From Saccharospirillum sp039982735 (GTDB taxonomy: Bacteria > Pseudomonadota > Gammaproteobacteria > Pseudomonadales > Natronospirillaceae), in contig NZ_JBDWXV010000015.1 of the NCBI RefSeq assembly GCF_039982735.1, positions 147,193-211,192 on the forward strand: 64,000 nt of DNA. The letters are read 5' to 3'. Positions within the stretch are counted from its first letter, which is position 1; every line of letters begins with the position of its first letter. The notes under the pieces were generated by a model. It made no database searches. It was not told the DNA's origin and saw only the letters and a list, made by a program, of their open reading frames with translations. Positions 56,369 through 64,000 of the stretch are shown here, piece after piece. Both the position numbers and the translations under genes were made by a program.

Positions 56369-56997
56369 TCGACCTGGCCCATCAACGCCAACCAACGCCG
56401 GGCCAGCCACTGATGCCCGAGCACGCCGGGGTGAACGCCATCGTAGGCCCAGAGCATCGGGTGCGCAGCACTGTCTGCTTCGAAATCAGCCTGAACCGGC
56501 ATCCAAACGGCCTTGTGTTGCTCCGCTAGTGCCTTCTGCCCGGCTTGCAATTCGGTCAGTAAAGGCCACCAGGCCTCGGTTACGGCAGTGCCGGCAATGG
56601 CGAAAGGCTCTACCAGAACCAATTGTCTTGTTAGCGGCATCAGCCTTTCTGCCAGGGCATTGAAATCCTTAAGATTGGTGGCGATATCGTGTGATTGCCC
56701 TCCTTCGAAGGGGTGCCAGATATCGTTGATACCTATCATTACCGTTATCGTGTCGTACCCGCCCTGCTTAACCGGTTGCCACCCCTCCTGATCCAGCAGC
56801 TCATTGATCTCACAACCCGAATAGCCGCGATTCCAGATGCGTGACGCCGGGCTCATGGATAACCACTCGGTCGCTACGCGATGCACCCAGCCGGTACCCA
56901 GCGCCTCGGGCCGGTTGGGTTGCCGAATGCTTCGATCACGGTCGCAATCGGTCACCGAATCGCCCAGAAACAGCAGTCTTGCTGGTTTGTTCACCAT
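56365..56997 (-). CDS. SGNH/GDSL-family hydrolase
   Basis: 210 residues. Block I LLFLGDSVTD holds the nucleophile Ser, block II WNRGYSG, block III IMIGINDIW and block V DGVHPGVLGH. No signal peptide, so probably cytoplasmic. Relatives are esterases, lysophospholipases or sugar deacetylases. Substrate unknown. Confidence 0.88.
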   Translation of the reverse strand: MVNKPARLLFLGDSVTDCDRDRSIRQPNRPEALGTGWVHRVATEWLSMSPASRIWNRGYSGCEINELLDQEGWQPVKQGGYDTITVMIGINDIWHPFEGGQSHDIATNLKDFNALAERLMPLTRQLVLVEPFAIAGTAVTEAWWPLLTELQAGQKALAEQHKAVWMPVQADFEADSAAHPMLWAYDGVHPGVLGHQWLARRWLALMGQVD

Positions 56998-57110
56998 CTT
57001 TGAAGCCCTTGATCAAAGTCTTTGTTGGATACGCAGAGCCTAACCGCTTGCCTAATTCAGTTGAAGCCCCATTCTTGTACGGACGATTTTTAATCATTCA
57101 GGAGCAACCG

Positions 57111-57800
57111 ATGAGCAACTTCCCCAAGCGCTGGCCTGCGAAGAACCCCGATATTCTGCAACTGTATTCCATGGCGACACCAAACGGCCAGAAAGTGGGC
57201 ATCATGCTGGAAGAGACAGGCTTGCCCTACGAAGCACATCTGATCAACATCATGAACGACGACCAGTTCGACGAGGACTACCTGAAGCTAAACCCAAATA
57301 ACAAGATTCCGGCCATCATTGACCCGAACGGCCCCGGTGGCGAACGCATCGCAATGATGGAATCGGGTGCCATTCTGATGTACCTGGCCGAGAAGACCGG
57401 AAAGTTTCTTCCGACCGATCCGGCTAAGCGCTGGGAAACGCTGCAGTGGGTGTTCTTTCAGGCCGCTCACGTTGGCCCGATGTTCGGCCAGTTCGGTCAT
57501 TTCTACAAATTTGCCGCTGACAAAACGACCGACAGCTACGGCGTAGATCGTTATACCGGAGAATCAAAACGCATTCTGGGTGTGCTTGAGCAACGACTGA
57601 AAGACCAAGCCTGGATTATGGGTGATGAACTGACCATTGCCGACATGGCCATTGCCCCCTGGGTGAAGGCACTCGACTTTTACGAAGGGCATGAAGCACT
57701 GGATACCGATTCCTATAACAACGTTATGCAGTACTGTGAACGCTTTTACGCGCGACCCGCCGTAGAAAAGGGCTCACAAGTGTGCCAGCCGAATAGATGA
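57111..57800 (+). CDS. Glutathione transferase-like disulfide-bond oxidoreductase (YghU/YfcG type)
   Basis: 229 residues. ILQLYSMATPNGQKVGIMLEETGLPYEAHLI and NPNNKIPAIIDPNGPGGERIAMMESGAILMYLAEKTGKFLP match Nu-class GSTs such as YfcG/YghU, which reduce disulfides with bound glutathione. ATG 57111 follows AGGAGCAACCG; the open frame to 56841 is not used. Likely a redox-protection enzyme. Confidence 0.92.
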   Translation: MSNFPKRWPAKNPDILQLYSMATPNGQKVGIMLEETGLPYEAHLINIMNDDQFDEDYLKLNPNNKIPAIIDPNGPGGERIAMMESGAILMYLAEKTGKFLPTDPAKRWETLQWVFFQAAHVGPMFGQFGHFYKFAADKTTDSYGVDRYTGESKRILGVLEQRLKDQAWIMGDELTIADMAIAPWVKALDFYEGHEALDTDSYNNVMQYCERFYARPAVEKGSQVCQPNR

Positions 57801-57820
57801 TCCATATGACAAGCGTATAA

Positions 57821-57884
57821 GAACCTGAGCAAGCTAATATGGCTTCCTCAGGTTCGTGCCAGCCTGCGCTACCAAGCGCAGGCT
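57821..57884. terminator. Two hairpins between convergent genes
   Basis: GAACCTGAG (57821-57829) pairs with CTCAGGTTC (57847-57855), and AGCCTGCGC (57861-57869) pairs with GCGCAGGCT (57876-57884). They lie between the glutathione transferase gene and the leftward small membrane protein gene. No strong T-tract. Confidence 0.5.
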
Positions 57885-57896
57885 GCAGCTTCCCAG

Positions 57897-58133
57897 CTAA
57901 GTGCTGAAAACCAAGTACAGCAAAACACTAATCGATAATAAGATTATTGCCGGCCACACCGACCGGGTTTTGTTCAACTCGCGAATCAACTCCTCCCGGT
58001 ATTGATCCAGAAAGTCCTGCTCCTGAATGCTCAGAGCCACACCCTTCCGCTCCTTTTGATACAACCGCTGCAAACTCAGTTTCTGGCTGAAATCCAATTC
58101 TCTCAATACCGGAATAGATGATATCGAATCCAT
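57897..58133 (-). CDS. Small single-helix membrane protein
   Basis: 78 residues. A helical, charged N-terminal region (LRELDFSQKLSLQRLYQKERKGVALSIQEQDFLDQYREELIRELN) and one C-terminal membrane helix (WPAIILLSISVLLYLVFST). ATG 58133 follows GAAGGGAG. No recognised family. A tail-anchored topology is plausible. Confidence 0.65.
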   Translation of the reverse strand: MDSISSIPVLRELDFSQKLSLQRLYQKERKGVALSIQEQDFLDQYREELIRELNKTRSVWPAIILLSISVLLYLVFST

Positions 58134-58568
58134 AGTAATGCTCCCTTCTAACAACAATTATCCTTTACACCTGCAATGAGTTCGCTGCTATAACGGCAAC
58201 GTTTCATTGAAATGACTGTAAACAAGCACAACACGAGAATCTATTACCCGTGTGTACACTAGTCTTTGAACCGCGAGGAAGGATACTGACACTCACAGGC
58301 AAACGTTGATAACTCGATCACAAGGTTAATGAAACCTACTCGACGAATTCACACCCTCTGCATGTCTAACTGGCATAACTTTGCGATATCTTGTTGGTAT
58401 TCTGACGCGTCAAGAACCGTGACACGGTGGTTAGATGCTCTGATATTGCACTCGCCCTTCACACTCAACCTATTCATTTCGATCGTGAGGTTAATTTTTG
58501 TACAAAAAAAGGCTTTCCTGGATTCAACTCGCAGCAATCCTCAACGGTAACCAGCAGAAATTGAAAAA
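58134..58568. other. Intergenic region before the nfi pseudogene
   Basis: 435 bases, visibly AT-richer than the chromosome to the left. No supported gene, RNA or clear repeat. It should include the small membrane protein's promoter and any remaining nfi promoter. Confidence 0.5.
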
Positions 58569-59258
58569 GTGCAACCAGCCATCCACCACTCGTGGGACAT
58601 CAGTTAGCAAGAAGCCATAGCTCTGCAGAGAGACCTGGCTTCTAAAGTCATTCGTACCGACTAGCTCGACCCTGTCACACTGGTTGCGGGGGTTGATGTT
58701 GCCTATTAAAAACACAGCAACACCCTTGTTGCAGCTGCTGCTGTGCTGGATGCAGCATCGGGTGAACTGGTAGAAACAGTCACCATTCAAGATCAGGAGC
58801 AATTTCCTTATATACCTGGTCTGTTCTCTTTCCGCGAGCTGCCACCCATTATCCAAGCATTCGAACAGCTATCATCCACGCCTCAACTAGTGGTATCCGA
58901 TGGCCAGGGCCTGGCTCACCCGCGAAGGTTTGGGCTGGCTTGTCACCTCGGCGTTTTATTCGATATTCCAACCATTGGGTGCGGGAAATCCCGGTTAATT
59001 GGTCAAGAAAGTGAACCTAACGAAGAGCGCGGCGCCATGACACCGCTTGTGGACGAGAATGAAGTGATAGGCGCCGCATTAAGAACCCAAACTGATATCA
59101 AGCCAATTTATGTGTCAATTGGGCATAAGATATCTCTACCTACCGCCTGCCAGTGGGTATTGGAACTTTCCCAAAACTATCGTTTGCCAGAGACGACAAG
59201 ATTGTCGGACCAGGCAGTTAGGAAGGTGATTAAAGACCTGGAAATGGGAGCTCCCTAG
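58569..59258 (+). pseudogene. nfi: Endonuclease V with three in-frame stop codons
   Basis: The single reading frame 58569-59258 gives a full endonuclease V of about 229 residues: HHSWDIS, QEAIALQRDLASKVIRTD, LVAGVDVAY, PYIPGLFSFRELP, VVSDGQGLAHPRRFGLACHLGVLFDIPTIGCGKSRL and YVSIGHKISL. Likely catalytic Asp, Glu, Asp, Lys and His are all kept. It is broken by TAG at 58605, TAG at 58662 and TAA at 58707, without any frameshift. GTG 58569 is the likely original start. Only the region after 58743 is a continuous frame. Confidence 0.85.
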
Positions 59259-59559
59259 GCTAGAGAAACTCATATAATCATACCTTGCCAAGATATTCAC
59301 AAATAATTGTAGTCCTAGCTGAATCCATTTCATTATATAGCTGATTCACCAATAGTACTTTTGTGTGAACCCTAAGCAGCTTAGTTCCGCCGAGATTCAG
59401 TCAATATCTTCCTCAATATGGTAACGAAAGTTTCTATCTATTTCGGATTATATGTCCATTCCAGGATGCGATCGGATTCCCGAATATCGCTATTGATTCA
59501 GTGATTGGGAACTCTTTCGACCATGCGCTCTTATCTTGTCTACAGCTTTACTATTCTCG
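59259..59559. other. AT-rich intergenic region
   Basis: 301 bases between the nfi pseudogene and the leftward hypothetical gene. AT-rich, no supported frame or known repeat seen. Confidence 0.5.
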
Positions 59560-59940
59560 TTACTTAGTCATGCGCGCCAAAAGAGTATCGGTTTCTGCGT
59601 TGAATAAGGTTAGCACAGCGTCATTTTGGTGTATGTTAATGGCCATGCCGTCAACTGAAATAGTTTGAGCATTGCGATTAGACTTGCTAGCTCCACCAAT
59701 CTGAACATCATAATGTTCATTGAACGACGGCCCTGCCGTAACTAGTGCCTCGCCTGCCATCAACTCTATTGAAAGCGCTTGTTCCATTGATTCATTTTGA
59801 TCAAAACGACACTCCTGGGAACTCTTTGTGTAGTAATATTGACCACTACCGTAAACCTCATCAATAGTTTTTACCTGATTCGAAACCGGGGCAGTCTGAC
59901 ACAAAGCGATGAGAACATAAAAAAACACTTCATCAAACAT
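59560..59940 (-). CDS. Hypothetical protein grown out of a decayed immunity gene
   Basis: 126 residues. It begins MFDEVFFYVLIALCQTAPV, which could be a weak signal sequence (no positive N-terminus), then a polar beta-rich region ending FNAETDTLLARMTK. GAGGAGTTCTAT precedes ATG 59940. The frame runs on upstream without a stop to about 60027 in homology with the immunity gene at 60113, so this may simply be the 3' part of a diverged second immunity gene. I do not recognise the remaining sequence. Confidence 0.4.
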   Translation of the reverse strand: MFDEVFFYVLIALCQTAPVSNQVKTIDEVYGSGQYYYTKSSQECRFDQNESMEQALSIELMAGEALVTAGPSFNEHYDVQIGGASKSNRNAQTISVDGMAINIHQNDAVLTLFNAETDTLLARMTK

Positions 59941-60131
59941 ATAGAACTCCTCATTAAATGTAGCATGCACAATAAAGTCATGGTCTTTTGAATCAAATAA
60001 CTTTAATCGATAAAGATAACACGACTATGTGGTCACTTGGCTTTCTCGGGTAATTTTTCTAAATCAAAGATCTCGACCACACTTTTCTTGGGAACACCTT
60101 TTGCTCTACTCACTAAATCTGACCGTCTTCA
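59941..60131 (-). pseudogene. Remnant of a second toxin tail and immunity start
   Basis: On the minus strand, 60131-60033 encodes SDLVSRAKGVPKKSVVEIF then DLEKLPEKAK and stop. This resembles the toxin end DMLKVDMIKIIDLKSLPEKAK at 60628. A GTG then overlaps the stop exactly as in the intact pair and opens VTT-stop-SCYLYRLKLFDSKDHDFIVHATFN, matching the immunity start MTTQSRYPYQLKLYDPNDSDFTVHCRFN, with TAG at codon four. At DNA level 60033-60055 and 60628-60650 are nearly identical at the junction. Confidence 0.8.
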
Positions 60132-60631
60132 TATTGCCGTTGAATGTCCAATAGCACTTGCATCAAGCCATGCGTGTCTAGGTAAACATCATATAACTCG
60201 AACTCTTGCTGGACAATTGGATTGACATATGACCGACGCTTTCTGTTCTCAAGTCGGTATCTCATTAAACCATGATTTCCGTGGTGAGCCCCCCGAAAAA
60301 CATAAACTTCATTTTCTTTGTCCAACTGAACGATGTCATACATAGTGCCGGGTGGGTACCCCCCTTGATCAGGGGTCAGCTTAAAACGTGCTATCACACC
60401 AAGAAGCCACTTCAAATAAGGTAGCGAAAATTCGAACTGGCCGATCAAATACTTTCCTCGTGGGTCTGGCTTAATCGCCCAACTTGTAAAACATAAATAC
60501 CCCTGACAGGTTGATACTATTAAATCGTCTTCAGGAAAGAGGGGGTCGTTGAACCGGCAATGGACAGTAAAGTCCGAGTCATTCGGATCATAGAGCTTAA
60601 GTTGATAAGGATAACGAGACTGTGTGGTCAC
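60113..60631 (-). CDS. Putative immunity protein for the T6SS toxin
   Basis: 172 residues, cytoplasmic, no signal. The GTG start overlaps the toxin stop (GTGA), the usual coupling of effector and immunity genes. DFTVHCRFNDPLFPEDDLIVST, KYLIGQFEFSLPYLKWLLGVIARF and GLMRYRLENRKRRSYV are the main segments; no known immunity family is recognised. The role rests on position and on the second degenerate copy following it. Confidence 0.7.
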   Translation of the reverse strand: MTTQSRYPYQLKLYDPNDSDFTVHCRFNDPLFPEDDLIVSTCQGYLCFTSWAIKPDPRGKYLIGQFEFSLPYLKWLLGVIARFKLTPDQGGYPPGTMYDIVQLDKENEVYVFRGAHHGNHGLMRYRLENRKRRSYVNPIVQQEFELYDVYLDTHGLMQVLLDIQRQYEDGQI

Positions 60632-63123
60632 TTGGCTTTCTCCGGCAAAGACTTTAAGTCAATGATCTTAATCATATCGACCTTCAGCATATCTTGTAGT
60701 GTTTTGGGGGAAATTTCATAGGTGAAAGTCTCTTTCACACCATAATTTTGCGACTGAGGTATCGGTCCACGATTATGCAAACTCATAGTTAATCCATTGC
60801 CTGCGTACTCCTTGTAGGCTCCATACGAGTTTTCAATTTCAAACCGTGCCTTGAATAATTCAGTTCCTTTAATATCATCCCCAAATGTAGTGACAAGAAA
60901 GTCATCCAATCGCTTCGATACTTTCAAATTGTAAGCCGGAATGTCTTTATTATTTGCATCCTTTCCAACCACCTTGTCAGCCATGTTCTTAAAGTGCAAA
61001 TACTCCCGGCTGTACCTTTCCGTCATCACTTCCCGAATAAGTGCTTCTTTTGCCGGGTCATGGCCTGCCTGGCGTAAAGCAAACTGCGTCAGGTTATCGT
61101 AGGTCGGGACAATGCTGGTACCTATGTTAGCCGCTTCGTGCTTCTTCCGATCAATCAGTACCATAACCCATTTCTCATTAGGGTCAAAATACTGGTCGCC
61201 CATCCCCACGCTGCGGCGTATTAAATCCGGGTCGCTGTCGCTATCGACGATCTGGTCGAACGTGGTGGACCAGTATTTGACCCGGCCAAGGTCATCCGTG
61301 CCGCCCAACTTTCCGGTCAGGTTGTTGGGGTCCCGCACCGTGTCGTTTCGGTCAAAAACATGGCTCTTATTCATCAGTCGAACAATGTAATTGTCTCGAA
61401 TGGTCGGGTCGCGTTCTAACATATCCAGCAGTTCGTCATCACTGTATTTGAGCGGCTTTCCGCCGTCGATCAATCGAGTTCGTGCGTCCTCCAGCAGGTT
61501 GGCGGCCTCGTCCAAGGTGTCCGGATTGACGAACCTGTTCTCAGCCCGTCTGATTTGCCGCGCAGTCATCTGGGCACCGTCCTGCCTAAGCGGCAAGCTT
61601 TCCGGCTCCGTTTGTGCCTCTATATTTGCCCGAGTTTGCCCACCCTCCACCGGGACACTCTGAGCCGGAGGAGTGTCCAGGTCTATCTGAACCTCGGGGT
61701 CGGTGACCTGCGAAGCATTGAGCAGGGTTCGGTTATTGTTCAAGTTGTCCAGGTCGGCCGTTGTGCCTTTCACCGAGATGTAGGTCATGGCGCCGGCAAT
61801 GGCCGCTGAGCGCAGGAGTTCCATCAGTTTTTGCAGTCGCTCATCCGGAGACAGCCTGGGGTCGTCCATAATGCTCTGATATTGGCTGACGTGCTCCGCC
61901 GCCAACAGGATGCCCTGCATCCCATCGGTACTCACCTGCCCTATCAGCACGGCACGTTGCATTCCAGTCCCCAGCTTGGTGGCCGAGGTCACGGTTGCGC
62001 CCACTTTCCAGGCCATGCCCCCCGCCGCGAACAGGTTGCCAACAATAGAAAGCCCATCGAAGGCGTCGTCTTTCCAGTTGCCAAAGCCTTCGGCATGTCG
62101 CTGGGAAATATTGATGGCGGCAGCCCCGGTACTGGTAAAGATGGAAGTCCAAATCGCCGCCGAGACGACGCGGGAACCGGGCACTGGCGCCAATAGCGTT
62201 ACCACTCCGGCCACCGCTGCTGCGCCAAGTGCGGCGTAATCAAGCCATGTCGAGACTTCATCCCAGAATGAACCGCCATCGGTTTCAAAGTCTCCGGATA
62301 GGTCGACGCCATACTTTGGTACCGAGAATTGGTATTGGATGTGTCCTTCAGGGTATCGGTTATTCCAATCCCAGGTTCTGATCAGGTCCTGAATGGCTTC
62401 TTCATGGGTATCCCCATTGTTCTCATAAGTGCCCGTCGTATGTCGATAAACGGGGTTGGTCCAGTCAACCAAACGCCACAGTTTTTCATCCGAGCCTGGA
62501 AGGCTCAGATTCACCAACCAGAGCCTGAGTGGCGTTCGGGTAGCAGTGTTTTTGTCGATGTGCATGGCATCCACTGCCCATCCTTCCAGGTTGTGCAACC
62601 CGCTCATGTGATCTTCGAGATGGTGGATGTAGCTTGTTAACTGTCCGACTTTTTCCTCATGCTCTTCCCGCTGCTCCTGATTTATTGGAGGCCGTTCCGT
62701 GGCGATGTGCTGTAAGGTTTCCAAATAGGTTTTGATGTGTTGCAGCTGTTGGCTGGGTGTCGGGTCATGATCGTTAGCGCTGGCATCAAACGTTTGTTTG
62801 AGGATGCTGGCAGCATGATCCACTCGCTGCGGCATCGCCACACGCTGCCTTGTTCCATCTTTGAAGTGTGCTGTAAAGACAATGGTATGACGACCGGGTA
62901 TGGTCCACTCTGCACTGTTCCATTCCACCCCCCAGGGTCCAATGGCTCTGGCAGGCGCATACCAAGGTATGGTTGAAGGATCATTAACACAGACCCACCG
63001 GAAGACCGTGCCTTCGGGAATGGCTTCCGGGTTTTCAATATGGGCCTTGAAAGAAACATCCGTTCCCACGGGGAGGGTTGCAAACTTGGGAAAGGATTCG
63101 ATACGAATAGTCAGCCTAGACAT
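60628..63123 (-). CDS. T6SS-linked polymorphic toxin, unrecognised C-terminal domain
   Basis: 831 residues. Residues about 1-105 form an Ig-like beta domain (LTIRIESFPKFATLPVGTDVSFKAHI), 110-175 a helical Gln/Glu-rich region and 180-285 a further domain (WRLVDWTNPVYRH). A hydrophobic stretch spans about 290-345 (YAALGAAAVAGVVTLLAP, AAIWTSIFTSTGAAAI), as in pre-toxin or translocation regions. After a Pro/Gln-rich linker (480-530), the C-terminal about 300 residues are the likely toxin. The 3' part of the gene is AT-richer than the rest. The start overlaps vgrG by eight bases. Toxin activity cannot be named. Confidence 0.75.
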   Translation of the reverse strand: MSRLTIRIESFPKFATLPVGTDVSFKAHIENPEAIPEGTVFRWVCVNDPSTIPWYAPARAIGPWGVEWNSAEWTIPGRHTIVFTAHFKDGTRQRVAMPQRVDHAASILKQTFDASANDHDPTPSQQLQHIKTYLETLQHIATERPPINQEQREEHEEKVGQLTSYIHHLEDHMSGLHNLEGWAVDAMHIDKNTATRTPLRLWLVNLSLPGSDEKLWRLVDWTNPVYRHTTGTYENNGDTHEEAIQDLIRTWDWNNRYPEGHIQYQFSVPKYGVDLSGDFETDGGSFWDEVSTWLDYAALGAAAVAGVVTLLAPVPGSRVVSAAIWTSIFTSTGAAAINISQRHAEGFGNWKDDAFDGLSIVGNLFAAGGMAWKVGATVTSATKLGTGMQRAVLIGQVSTDGMQGILLAAEHVSQYQSIMDDPRLSPDERLQKLMELLRSAAIAGAMTYISVKGTTADLDNLNNNRTLLNASQVTDPEVQIDLDTPPAQSVPVEGGQTRANIEAQTEPESLPLRQDGAQMTARQIRRAENRFVNPDTLDEAANLLEDARTRLIDGGKPLKYSDDELLDMLERDPTIRDNYIVRLMNKSHVFDRNDTVRDPNNLTGKLGGTDDLGRVKYWSTTFDQIVDSDSDPDLIRRSVGMGDQYFDPNEKWVMVLIDRKKHEAANIGTSIVPTYDNLTQFALRQAGHDPAKEALIREVMTERYSREYLHFKNMADKVVGKDANNKDIPAYNLKVSKRLDDFLVTTFGDDIKGTELFKARFEIENSYGAYKEYAGNGLTMSLHNRGPIPQSQNYGVKETFTYEISPKTLQDMLKVDMIKIIDLKSLPEKAK

Positions 63124-64000
63124 CGCTTTGAACCTCCATGTCGTCCATGCAAATTAAGCCAGCGATTGCCATAAGGGGGAACAGTACGTCTTGGTCGTCT
63201 TCGGTGGTGAACGTGTCTTGAATATCCTGAGCCAAGTCACCGGGGTAAATGGCACTGACCGCTTGGTAGTCGACTGCAGCTTGAAGGAGCCTGCAGAGGG
63301 TACGTAATCTCCGTTTTTGAAGCACCCAAACCAAATCGGCGGAAATGGATTTATGAAGGAAGTCTTCTTCATCCTGATAACTGACACTACCTCTATCTGA
63401 AAGTTCCAGGGCTATGAATTCCGCCATACCGGCTTCATTTGAAGTTGCCTGCTGTACTGCGCCACGTTCAGATTCAAGCTTTAATGCAACATCAGCTATA
63501 GGGTTCCCAAGTGCGGTACGAACTTGGACAGCAAGAGGCATCGGCTCTTTTTCTTGCTCCGGGCGTTCTCGGTATTCTTGCTCAGTTGCCTGGAAGGCTG
63601 ACAAATCCAGTTCACGTAGTTTAGGGATTTCGTAAGCTTCAAGCGAAGCGATTTTCTCCGCTTCATTCCCACCCCCAATGTCATAACTCACCTCGCCATT
63701 GAAGGTCACACCACTCTGGGTGCCGTGCAGGGTAATCTTTTTACCGAACAGCTTGATGTTGCCTTGGGGGTCGATCCTGACGCCGGTGTCACCCTTGATC
63801 AACACGATGTCTCCGCCACCGTTGCCCTCGATGGTGATGTCGCCGTTTATTTGGTGCACCAGGGCGCCGTCGCTGACCTGTATCTGGTAATCGCCGTGCT
63901 GGATCTCGGTGGTGCGGTCGCCGCTGCGGATGCGTCGGGTGAGGCGGCGCTCTTGTACCCAGAGGCTGAAGTCGCCTTCGGCGGCCTGGGTGAGGTGGAA
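63116..64000 (-). CDS. vgrG: VgrG spike protein, C-terminal part (5' end outside window)
   Basis: The frame is open to the window edge, so the N-terminal gp27/gp5 part lies beyond 64000. The visible 294 residues include GDRTTEIQHGDYQIQVSDG, DITIEGNGGGDIVLIKGDTGV and GKKITLHGTQSGVTFNGEV, the repetitive beta-needle of VgrG. A C-terminal extension carries MPLAVQVRTALGNPIADVALKLESERG, which looks like a transthyretin-like adaptor domain for cargo. Direct overlap with the effector gene supports cargo linkage. Confidence 0.82.
   Translation of the reverse strand, partial: FHLTQAAEGDFSLWVQERRLTRRIRSGDRTTEIQHGDYQIQVSDGALVHQINGDITIEGNGGGDIVLIKGDTGVRIDPQGNIKLFGKKITLHGTQSGVTFNGEVSYDIGGGNEAEKIASLEAYEIPKLRELDLSAFQATEQEYRERPEQEKEPMPLAVQVRTALGNPIADVALKLESERGAVQQATSNEAGMAEFIALELSDRGSVSYQDEEDFLHKSISADLVWVLQKRRLRTLCRLLQAAVDYQAVSAIYPGDLAQDIQDTFTTEDDQDVLFPLMAIAGLICMDDMEVQSDV

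Noticed and set aside
59560..59940. Clear secreted protein based on the hydrophobic start
   Set aside because: The N-terminus lacks positive charge and is in frame with a decayed immunity gene, so the signal peptide may be accidental.

Overview
The window reads as chromosomal DNA of a heterotrophic, probably marine or halophilic, gammaproteobacterium. The order dipeptidase-DUF5943-dgcA-dgcB-etfA/B, gbdR, gbcB/gbcA and soxBDAG-purU closely matches the glycine betaine catabolic region of Pseudomonas and Oceanospirillales. A hut cluster, a small beta-glucan locus and a type VI secretion (T6SS) vgrG island fit the same lifestyle. Genus cannot be fixed from the sequence; Saccharospirillaceae-like Oceanospirillales is a guess.

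Layout. 1-1597: end of a membrane diguanylate cyclase overlapping a periplasmic solute-binding protein gene. 1746-8744: small stress and metabolic genes, including a lipoprotein, a SemiSWEET-like protein, a thioredoxin-fold protein, an AraC regulator divergent from an NmrA/DUF4345 pair, DUF427, an iron-containing alcohol dehydrogenase and a GNAT enzyme. 8839-13391: an exported redox/metal locus with a di-heme peroxidase, a YtkA/FixH-like protein and a large choice-of-anchor B protein. 13931-19727: mixed single genes, including an AAC(6')-Ii-like acetyltransferase. 19805-26375: beta-glucan use, with an AraC regulator, GH3 and GH16 lipoproteins and a LacI regulator.

26372-45046 is the centrepiece. 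GbcA/GbcB demethylate glycine betaine to dimethylglycine, DgcA/DgcB with a dedicated ETF pair take it to sarcosine, SoxBDAG takes sarcosine to glycine, and PurU hydrolyses 10-formyl-THF derived from the one-carbon units. GbdR is the likely activator. 45106-48246: assorted small genes. 48345-56368: histidine utilisation (hutH, hutU, hutI, hutC, hutG) with a YjiH-family membrane protein where a transporter is expected, and two near-identical HutC-type operators in the hutI/yjiH divergent region. 56365-58133: an SGNH esterase, a glutathione transferase and a small membrane protein. 58134-64000: a decaying accessory segment with an endonuclease V gene carrying three in-frame stops, then a T6SS cargo module (vgrG, polymorphic toxin, immunity) followed by remains of a second toxin-tail/immunity junction.

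The most unusual signals are: (1) three intergenic elements (33093-33205, 38609-38717, 51598-51710) that share a related core of about 50 nt but carry long inverted-repeat arms of about 29-30 nt that differ at each site; (2) the T6SS toxin with an unrecognised C-terminal domain and its degenerate second copy; (3) the nonsense-only endonuclease V pseudogene; (4) the YjiH protein inside the hut regulon.
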